Of a stretch of 11,049 nucleotides of DNA, positions 6,475 to 11,049 are shown piece by piece; the stretch's first letter is position 1, and every line of letters begins with the position of its first letter. The notes under the pieces are model-generated. The model had not been told where the DNA came from. It was given only the letters and a program-made list of their open reading frames with translations, and did not search any database. Source of the stretch: Thermoplasmata archaeon. GTDB lineage: Archaea; Thermoplasmatota; Thermoplasmata; Halarchaeoplasmatales; Halarchaeoplasmataceae. The DNA is taken from assembly GCA_019594305.1 (NCBI GenBank), contig JAFDTZ010000072.1, forward strand, positions 1-11,049, written 5' to 3'. The position numbers were made by a program, and so were the translations under genes.

Positions 6475-7248
6475 TTATCTTCTTCTCTTATTGCATTTCC
6501 AGGTAACGAAAATCGTGGGGACGCCGGTTAACACGGTAGCAATTACGGGCATTGACCGGTATAGCATACCGTCCGGGCGTTCGACTCTTATCAAAACATT
6601 TGTGCCCAGAACCCAGTAATTACCTTGACTTGGCTTTATCATTGCTGTCAGATACCACCTTCCCCCCTGATCGATTGAAAGAGTGGCGGTGGTTTCGGTA
6701 GAATTGACCTCCCGGCTCAAATAAAGCTCACCGGTATCCAGGGTGTAGCTATTATCCGTAGAATCTTTTAATGAACCGTACCATCCGTGGAAAAGTTTTG
6801 TTATGGGGCCATAGGCTCTACCTATATCCTCAACGCTATCTAGACCCCGCAATGGGATATTGTTCATTTCAGTCTGGAAGGTCGGTGACCATTTATCATA
6901 GTAGTTGGTAAGTATAAACTTCACATCGATATCTCTAATTGGCTCGTCTATACCCAACCTGTTCAAGTAATGGTAATCTATACGCGATTCGTTGAAAACA
7001 AGGCTTATTGAAAATGATATTTCTTCACCTTTCCTAATTGAATATTCATTGGCTGAAAAGTCCATGTCGTAGGTGGATACGGAGCTCCAGAATGTACCGT
7101 ATAACGTTGCGTCATATACTTCTGCCGGGTTATTATATTTCAATACCTCCTGCGGTACAGCCTCTTCATCGTACGGCTGCGAAAAACCGGAACAGGTGCA
7201 CAATAACATGGACGCCAGTGCCAATAACACGAATAATTTTATATTCAT
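6475..7248 (-). CDS. Membrane-anchored exoprotein of the ABC operon (second)
   Basis: A 257-residue protein I cannot assign to a family. Residues 1-20 form a signal peptide (NIKLFVLLALASMLLC). Cys17 and Cys19 could be lipid-modified, though the flanking residues are not a classical lipobox. The body (about 25-230) looks beta-rich and extracellular, with FNES and VNST glycosylation sequons. Residues about 233-249 (MPVIATVLTGVPTIFV) form a C-terminal membrane segment, followed by WKCNKRRR, a basic cytoplasmic stop. The start overlaps the permease stop (ATGA), and AGAGGGGG lies 7 bases upstream as the ribosome site. It shares the layout and the YRS-x-(I)PVI anchor motif with the exoprotein at the other end of the operon. 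Confidence 0.8.
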   Translation of the reverse strand: MNIKLFVLLALASMLLCTCSGFSQPYDEEAVPQEVLKYNNPAEVYDATLYGTFWSSVSTYDMDFSANEYSIRKGEEISFSISLVFNESRIDYHYLNRLGIDEPIRDIDVKFILTNYYDKWSPTFQTEMNNIPLRGLDSVEDIGRAYGPITKLFHGWYGSLKDSTDNSYTLDTGELYLSREVNSTETTATLSIDQGGRWYLTAMIKPSQGNYWVLGTNVLIRVERPDGMLYRSMPVIATVLTGVPTIFVTWKCNKRRR

Positions 7249-8018
7249 GATCTGGCCCCCTCTATAAGAATATATGATATGAACGACATCAGTACTATAC
7301 TAAGCAGAGGCATCAGGAAGAAAATGAGGGGTAATGCGCCGTATTCTTGAATAAACACGATATTATGTACGATGTTTAGTATAGGGAAAAAGAATACATT
7401 GAACAATACATCCGATGATTCCTTGGCAGATTCTATTAAAAACCATAAAAAGAACGTCAATATCAAGTATGCAGAGGTGAAGAGCATGGTTGGCATTACC
7501 TTTTGTAGAAATGTACCGATAACTACGGTACATAGGAACAAAAATACACCTGCCAGGAACATCAGTATTGAAAACGAGATAAGTCTATGTATTGTAAGTT
7601 GCGATATAGTTCCCCAGTACGAGAGAGATAGAAACATGTGGGCAGGGTATACAAGACTCAGGGCACCAAGTACAACGATACCTGCCAGTATTTTCCCAAA
7701 TAGTACGGGTTTTCTACCGTCGGGAATAAGGAAAAGAGTATTCATCCTACCGTTTTCAATGTCCTTGGCAAAAAACTTACTGCCGAGGTATCCGCCATAA
7801 GCAACAACAAGGTAGGATGAAAACAGAGAGCTGAAAAATATAGGTTCGTATCTTACTCCGACTTCATATGATGAGTATATTATATCAAAGTGTAACAGCG
7901 AGTATAAATTGATAATGATCATAAAAAATACCAATACGGGAAATGAGTAATCCATGAATGTAGTTTTTATCGATATTTTCGAAATTATATATATTGTTTC
8001 CATCTTGTCCTTTATCAC
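7245..8018 (-). CDS. ABC-2 type transporter permease
   Basis: A 257-residue integral membrane protein with six likely helices (about 26-44, 60-79, 107-131, 146-168, 175-195, 228-252). DIENGRMNTLFLIPDGRKPVLFGKI (86-110) between helices 2 and 3 is the hallmark cytoplasmic stretch of ABC-2 permeases (E-x-G-x-x-x-x-L-x-x-P-x-x-R-x-x-x-x-x-GK). The listed start is a GTG that overlaps the ATPase stop (GTGA). ATG at 8003 has an AGGA ribosome site and gives a more typical N-terminus (METIYIISK), so it may be the true start. It would pair with the upstream ATPase, probably as a dimer of each. The substrate is unknown. Confidence 0.88.
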   Translation of the reverse strand: MIKDKMETIYIISKISIKTTFMDYSFPVLVFFMIIINLYSLLHFDIIYSSYEVGVRYEPIFFSSLFSSYLVVAYGGYLGSKFFAKDIENGRMNTLFLIPDGRKPVLFGKILAGIVVLGALSLVYPAHMFLSLSYWGTISQLTIHRLISFSILMFLAGVFLFLCTVVIGTFLQKVMPTMLFTSAYLILTFFLWFLIESAKESSDVLFNVFFFPILNIVHNIVFIQEYGALPLIFFLMPLLSIVLMSFISYILIEGARS

Positions 8019-8926
8019 TTTAGAGACCCCCTGTATATGGAATCCAGTGAGCCATGCTTAAGGGAAAATTCAACATCGTTATCTATGAGCCATCGAAACA
8101 CGTCCTTTTCAAATTTTTCGCTCCCCTTTCCTTCGATGACCAAAGTTTTTCCGCTTAGCTTAAGCCCCACAACGTGAGGTAGATCGTTAAGATCCTTCAA
8201 TCTATCCGGATCTGCGGTATCGATATTCAATACCAGCTTTTTAGAGTGCGATGTTCTTTTCAAAACGTCAAAAGGCTCCCCGAAATCTTTGATGACACCT
8301 TCATTTATCATAACTATCCAGTTACAAGCTTCTTCTATATCGTTCAATTGATGTGACGAGATAAGTACGGAGTTGTTATCTCCGGCGATGGATTCTATTA
8401 TATCCATCATCTCGCCCTTTATCATGGGGTCCAGACCAGCCAGTGGCTCGTCATAGATCAGTAACTTTGGTTTGTGGAGCATCGTTCGGGCGATACCCAA
8501 TCTTTTTCTCATTCCGTTGGAGTATTCGCTTATCTTATCGTACTTTCTACCGTGTAGACCAACGATCTCGAGTGTTTCCGATACCCTCCCGTCCACATCC
8601 GGGAGGTGATACAGTTCTCCGAAGTACTCCAGGTATTCATATCCCGTCCATGACGGATAGTACCCTTCGTCTTCCGCCAGATATCCGATAAGGGCCCTGT
8701 TCATCTTTTTTCTTGGGGCACCCATCAACGTCATATCTCCGGTATAATTCAGGAATCCTATGATACACTTTATGAGGGTCGTCTTTCCCGCACCGTTGGG
8801 TCCAACCAGACCGGTCACGTACCCTTGCGGTATATGGAAGTTTGCGTCCTTTACGGCGGCGAGTTCGCCGTACATCTTACTGAGATTATTGACCTTTAAG
8901 AGCGGTGTATTTTTTTGTATTTCCAT
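8015..8926 (-). CDS. ABC transporter ATP-binding protein
   Basis: A 303-residue cytoplasmic ATPase. The motifs, in order, are: Walker A GPNGAGKTT (42-50); a Q-loop region YLAEDEGYYP (83-91) where Glu/Asp replaces the usual Gln, as in many ABC-2 ATPases; the signature YSNGMRKRLGIA (135-146); Walker B LLIYDEP (155-161) with catalytic Glu160; D-loop AGLDP; and H-loop His192 (ISSHQL). Residues about 225-303 form a C-terminal domain seen in export-type ABC ATPases. AGGTGG lies 6 bases before the ATG. The first 31 bases overlap the end of the exoprotein gene in another frame. It powers the permease encoded next. Confidence 0.95.
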   Translation of the reverse strand: MEIQKNTPLLKVNNLSKMYGELAAVKDANFHIPQGYVTGLVGPNGAGKTTLIKCIIGFLNYTGDMTLMGAPRKKMNRALIGYLAEDEGYYPSWTGYEYLEYFGELYHLPDVDGRVSETLEIVGLHGRKYDKISEYSNGMRKRLGIARTMLHKPKLLIYDEPLAGLDPMIKGEMMDIIESIAGDNNSVLISSHQLNDIEEACNWIVMINEGVIKDFGEPFDVLKRTSHSKKLVLNIDTADPDRLKDLNDLPHVVGLKLSGKTLVIEGKGSEKFEKDVFRWLIDNDVEFSLKHGSLDSIYRGSLK

Positions 8927-9816
8927 ATCAAGCCACCTATTATCACACCGAATATTATGCCTACAACCAATATGACCGGGATGTTAAAACTTCGATAATC
9001 CAGTACCTCCAGATGAAATTCAACGTTTACCGTCTCGTTAGGATCTCCCGGGTTGGACAGGGTTAAAAAGGGAAAGCTTCCAACCAACCATCCCGGGCGT
9101 TTATCATTTCTTATATCCAGGTATGTTTTTGTGGTAGGTGTCTCCTCGTAGTCCACTAATCGACCTATATCACTCAATACCTGCCATCGGTCATCTTCGA
9201 ATATATAGTATCTGAGAGGTTTATCGCTCTCAAGATGTACCCTTATAAATTGCTGTTCTTCGTCAAACCCTTCGACCCAACCACCCATACCGAATAGATT
9301 ATACGTTCTTGCGGCGCCTGTGAATTCGATGTGTTGTTTCTTATTGAACAGGTCATCCCATTTCATCCTTTCGATCAGCATAATTTCGGTGGAACCGCTC
9401 GTCCTTACTTGAAAATTTACCCGCTCTGTTTTTAGTGGCTCGTTAGAGGTCCCTCCTCCCGCGTAATGGCTGGTGTTCATCAGGAATTTGCCTTTGTCGT
9501 CAACGAGTGTGATGTGACAGTAATGATCACCGTTGAGTCTGTGTTCTTCCGCCCAGTGATAAATATGTCCGATGTAAGTATTGTTAAGATAGTGGGGTAC
9601 CGTGAAGTTAAAGGCGCTTTCACGGTAGTTACGGGAGAAGAACATGTCCTCAAATGATCGGGGTGCTTCGTACCTATTATAGAACTCCGGCGGACCCTTT
9701 CTCTGTGCCGGTAGCCGTGTGTCATTCACATCGTCTCCGTAAACGGGTACGACCAACAAGGTAACGGTCAATATCATCGCACATATCAATACGCTGTACA
9801 GCTTGAGGTATTTCAC
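8896..9816 (-). CDS. Membrane-anchored exoprotein of the ABC operon (first)
   Basis: A 306-residue protein of unknown family. Residues 1-27 are a signal peptide (YSVLICAMILTVTLLVVPVYG). The extracellular part (about 28-272) looks beta-rich and has five N-glycosylation sequons (NDT, NFT, NNT, NTS, NET). Residues about 276-296 (IPVILVVGIIFGVIIGG) are a C-terminal membrane anchor followed by WKYKKIHRS. The start is GTG at 9816, with GGGTG just upstream. A TATA block about 20-35 bases upstream suggests a very short or absent leader. It is the first gene of the ABC operon, and its last codons overlap the ATPase start. Its shared architecture with the last gene suggests that both flank the transporter on the cell surface. 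Confidence 0.8.
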   Translation of the reverse strand: MKYLKLYSVLICAMILTVTLLVVPVYGDDVNDTRLPAQRKGPPEFYNRYEAPRSFEDMFFSRNYRESAFNFTVPHYLNNTYIGHIYHWAEEHRLNGDHYCHITLVDDKGKFLMNTSHYAGGGTSNEPLKTERVNFQVRTSGSTEIMLIERMKWDDLFNKKQHIEFTGAARTYNLFGMGGWVEGFDEEQQFIRVHLESDKPLRYYIFEDDRWQVLSDIGRLVDYEETPTTKTYLDIRNDKRPGWLVGSFPFLTLSNPGDPNETVNVEFHLEVLDYRSFNIPVILVVGIIFGVIIGGLIWKYKKIHRS

Positions 9817-9833
9817 GTGACACCCTATACCGT

Positions 9834-9855
9834 AACATATATATATATATATGTT
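9834..9855. promoter_or_regulatory. 22-base palindromic TATA block in a divergent promoter region
   Basis: AAC, then eight AT dinucleotides (9837-9852), then GTT form a perfect palindrome. On the minus strand it sits at the TATA-box distance for the ABC operon, giving transcription near the GTG at 9816. Being symmetrical, it could also fire rightward or bind a dimeric regulator. Confidence 0.55.
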
Positions 9856-9889
9856 GGGGTATTAGCCCTTTTTGATACTATTAGTGTAC

Positions 9890-9907
9890 ATATACACCAT
9901 GGTATAT
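9890..9907 (+). promoter_or_regulatory. Promoter of the secreted-protein gene with overlapping dyad
   Basis: GGTATATTAG (9901-9910) is TATA-like and would start transcription near 9927-9932, about 10 bases before the ATG at 9940. It overlaps an inverted repeat: ATATAC (9890-9895), ACCATG, GTATAT (9902-9907). GGTATTAGCC at 9858-9867 and GGTATATTAGCC at 9901-9912 form an imperfect direct repeat. Any of these could be operators. Confidence 0.4.
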
Positions 9908-9939
9908 TAGCCGTTAAAAGGTGAAAAAAAAGAAAATAG

Positions 9940-10647
9940 ATGAAATGGATGAAAAAAAAGACAGAAAAGAAAAAGGCGAGCAGGGCGATTGGCATAATGT
10001 TGATAGCAATGATAGCATGTTTTATCATTGCTCCAGGCATAACTGAAGTCGCTCAAGCGGATCATGAGACACGGAACTACAGGGTTATACAACTCGGTCA
10101 AAACGATAATTTCTTGGAACTGAATAATGGTCTAAGTGAAGTCCGTGTGAGGGTTTGGCTTTATGAAGGAACATTATGGGGCACTAGAAACCATAGAGTG
10201 GTTTTCGCCAGACTTGAAAGGCGAAGTCCTGGCTGGCAAGCGACATGTTACCATCAGGAAACCGAAGTGTTCGGGGGAAGTGTCATGACTCTTAATAGTT
10301 ATGGAGTTTACAGTCCGTACCCACTTGATGGTGGTACGGGATATGGTAGTTGGCCATGGAACCTTATCGGATCCCATATGGATTCCGGTGTCTTTGTACC
10401 TACCAATTGGCGAACAACAAATTGGGATGTTTATGTAATCAATAGCCCTCACTGGAATTATGCCGTCCATATACGTCAAGGCAGCAGGACCACGTATTAT
10501 CATAATGCACACATAGGAACAGCTTTTAACGTTGGGGAAAGCGGTGCTGATGGATATTACGTATATTCGTATATACGGATACAAAAACTCCAATGGTATG
10601 GTTGGCAAACGAAGACCGGTAGTGGATCCGTATCGTTTTCGGAGTGA
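9940..10647 (+). CDS. Secreted Trp/Tyr-rich protein of unknown family
   Basis: A 235-residue protein I do not recognise. It begins with a very basic stretch (KKKTEKKKASR), then a hydrophobic signal core (AIGIMLIAMIACFIIAPGI), with likely cleavage after ALA-type VAQA (residue 40), leaving a mature chain of about 195 residues. The mature part is rich in Trp, Tyr, Gly and Asn, with few Lys, and looks like a beta-sandwich or jelly-roll rather than an enzyme. No catalytic motif was seen. There is one Cys, in ATCYHQE. ATG 9949 is an alternative start. It is divergent from the ABC operon, with no partner to the right except a repeat array. A surface, adhesin or antagonist role is possible but unsupported. 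Confidence 0.75.
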   Translation: MKWMKKKTEKKKASRAIGIMLIAMIACFIIAPGITEVAQADHETRNYRVIQLGQNDNFLELNNGLSEVRVRVWLYEGTLWGTRNHRVVFARLERRSPGWQATCYHQETEVFGGSVMTLNSYGVYSPYPLDGGTGYGSWPWNLIGSHMDSGVFVPTNWRTTNWDVYVINSPHWNYAVHIRQGSRTTYYHNAHIGTAFNVGESGADGYYVYSYIRIQKLQWYGWQTKTGSGSVSFSE

Positions 10648-10663
10648 ATAACCCCTTTCCCTC

Positions 10664-10671
10664 TTTTTTTT
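10664..10671 (+). terminator. T8 terminator of the secreted-protein gene
   Basis: TTTTTTTT lies 17 bases after the stop codon, within the pyrimidine-rich CCCCTTTCCCTC. This is the usual archaeal U-tract terminator, without a hairpin. Confidence 0.6.
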
Positions 10672-10737
10672 CTTAACTTTTAACCAAAAATCGCTCCTAC
10701 CGGGATTCACGCTTCAATGGTTCGCTCCTCTCACCAT

Positions 10738-10773
10738 TCAGACTGCCCGCATGATGTAAAGGATCATGCTCAT
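10738..10773 (-). CDS. Possible hydrophobic mini-ORF, repeat copy 1
   Basis: ATG at 10773 overlaps the preceding ORF stop, and the frame reads MSMILYIMRAV to TGA at 10738. The same frame is open further upstream (FNSFQILLGF), which would extend it into a membrane helix if joined by a frameshift. Between the two repeat copies, both base changes inside this frame are silent (Ile ATC/ATT, Arg CGG/CGA), while changes are dense beyond the stop. Confidence 0.2.
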   Translation of the reverse strand: MSMILYIMRAV

Positions 10774-10865
10774 GAACCCGAGTAGAATCTGAAAAGAATT
10801 GAAAGTATGCGGTTACGCTGGAAAAACCAAAGCGGTTTTTCCACTGAGTCGCGCTTTTTTTGCAA
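10770..10865 (-). CDS. Possible 31-residue basic/hydrophobic peptide, repeat copy 1
   Basis: The minus-strand ORF starts at TTG (10865), with AGGAGG (10876-10871) 5 bases upstream, a nearly ideal ribosome site. The peptide begins MQKKRDSVEKPLWFF and ends LFRFYSGS. An inner GTG start (10844) would give 24 residues. Its stop overlaps, by ATGA, a second frame that encodes a hydrophobic end (MSMILYIMRAV, stop at 10738). A -1 shift near CTTTTC would join the two into about 43 residues with a single membrane helix. Nothing is recognised, and no promoter was found. It may be a real small gene, a decayed one or chance. Confidence 0.3.
   Translation of the reverse strand: MQKKRDSVEKPLWFFQRNRILSILFRFYSGS
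10819..10843 (+). other. 10-bp hairpin in repeat copy 1, followed by a T7 run
   Basis: TGGAAAAACC (10819-10828), loop AAAGC and GGTTTTTCCA (10834-10843) form a perfect 10-base stem. A T7 run follows at 10855-10861, so on the plus strand it resembles an RNA 3' end. The same hairpin recurs at 10996-11020 in copy 2. Confidence 0.6.
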
Positions 10866-10946
10866 AAACCCCTCCTGCCGGATTTCTACCTTGATGGTTC
10901 GCTTCTACCACCATTCAGACTGCTCGCATAATGTAAAGGATCATGC

Positions 10947-11042
10947 TCATGAACCCGAGTAGAATCTGAAAAGAATTGAAAGTATGCGGTTACGCTGGAA
11001 AAACCAAAGCGGTTTTTCCACTGAGTCGCGCTTTTTTTGCAA
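10947..11042 (-). CDS. Possible 31-residue peptide, repeat copy 2
   Basis: Identical in sequence to the copy 1 ORF, 177 bases further right, from TTG at 11042 to TGA at 10947. Its ribosome site is only partly visible (GGGG at the window edge). It overlaps, by ATGA, the copy 2 version of the hydrophobic mini-ORF (10915-10950), which has the same protein sequence as copy 1. Same doubts as for copy 1. Confidence 0.3.
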   Translation of the reverse strand: MQKKRDSVEKPLWFFQRNRILSILFRFYSGS

Positions 11043-11049
11043 AAACCCC

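Larger units (their letters stand above)
10685..11049. repeat. Tandem repeat, unit 177-178 bases, at least 2 copies plus a third begun
   Basis: Copy 1 is 10685-10862 (178 bases), copy 2 is 10863-11039 (177 bases), and 11040-11049 repeats the start of the unit, so the array probably continues past the window. The right part of the unit is identical: 10754-10872 equals 10931-11049, base for base. The left part, about 70 bases, differs at many sites and has a 1-base indel. Each unit holds a short stem (ATGGT with ACCAT), a strong hairpin and a T7 run. On the minus strand it also holds a small reading frame with a ribosome-site-like sequence. It is not CRISPR-like, since there are no short repeats with unique spacers. 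No terminal inverted repeats or transposase were seen. Confidence 0.95.

Noticed and set aside
6475..7248. Archaeosortase (PEF-CTERM-like) sorting signal at the C-terminus
   Set aside because: The tail has a membrane helix and KRRR end as such signals do, but the diagnostic tripeptide motif is absent, so only a membrane anchor is claimed.
10174..10710. 178-codon minus-strand ORF opposite the secreted-protein gene
   Set aside because: The plus-strand frame has a signal peptide, promoter and terminator, while the antisense frame runs through the terminator and repeat start and has no ribosome site or domain.
10716..10784. Plus-strand 22-codon ORF in each repeat, rich in His (ends KDHAHEPE)
   Set aside because: All base differences between the copies inside this frame change the amino acid, it has no ribosome site, and the minus-strand frame explains the pattern better.
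10750..10792. ATGATG...CTGA in repeat copy 1, resembling a C/D box RNA
   Set aside because: The C-box-like ATGATG becomes ATAATG in copy 2, so the key motif is not kept, although it sits next to the identical region.
10685..11049. CRISPR array
   Set aside because: The repeat unit is about 177 bases with no short repeat/unique spacer alternation, and no cas genes are present.

Overview
The window looks like a chromosomal segment of an archaeon, most likely a euryarchaeon and possibly of the Thermoplasmatota. The evidence is: a CTP-type (DUF120) riboflavin kinase, an Fcf1-like archaeal PIN protein, TATA boxes 25-50 bases ahead of genes, GGTGA-type ribosome sites, and a tRNA gene with encoded CCA and a TATA box about 30 bases upstream. 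The lineage is inferred from gene content only.

Left part (1-4557): the 5' two thirds of a type I glutamine synthetase gene runs leftward off the window edge. Divergent from it is a tight rightward operon: a small ribbon-helix-helix-like protein, ATP sulfurylase, a DHH-family phosphoesterase, APS kinase, a PIN-domain protein and riboflavin kinase. Sat plus CysC make the activated sulfate PAPS. No sulfate or PAPS reductase is present here, so the PAPS may feed sulfotransfer. The DHH protein sits between the two enzymes and may remove a by-product (PAP or pyrophosphate).

Middle (4562-6474): purQ (leftward), tRNA-Pro(UGG) (rightward), and a left-handed beta-helix protein of the gamma-carbonic-anhydrase family (leftward) that appears to lack two zinc histidines. 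A short intergenic stretch holds a doubtful 40-codon ORF.

Right part (6475-9816): a leftward four-gene ABC system in the order membrane-anchored exoprotein, ATPase, ABC-2 permease, second membrane-anchored exoprotein. The genes overlap by 4 or 31 bases. Both exoproteins have a signal peptide and a C-terminal membrane anchor, so the operon may build a surface complex around an ABC transporter. Its substrate cannot be read from the sequence.

Far right (9817-11049): a divergent promoter region with a 22-base palindromic TATA block, then a rightward gene for a secreted protein rich in Trp and Tyr that I do not recognise. A T8 terminator follows, then a 177-178-base tandem repeat (two full copies and the start of a third at the window edge). 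Each repeat carries a minus-strand reading frame for a small basic/hydrophobic peptide behind a Shine-Dalgarno-like sequence, plus a strong hairpin. This array is the least explained structure in the window.
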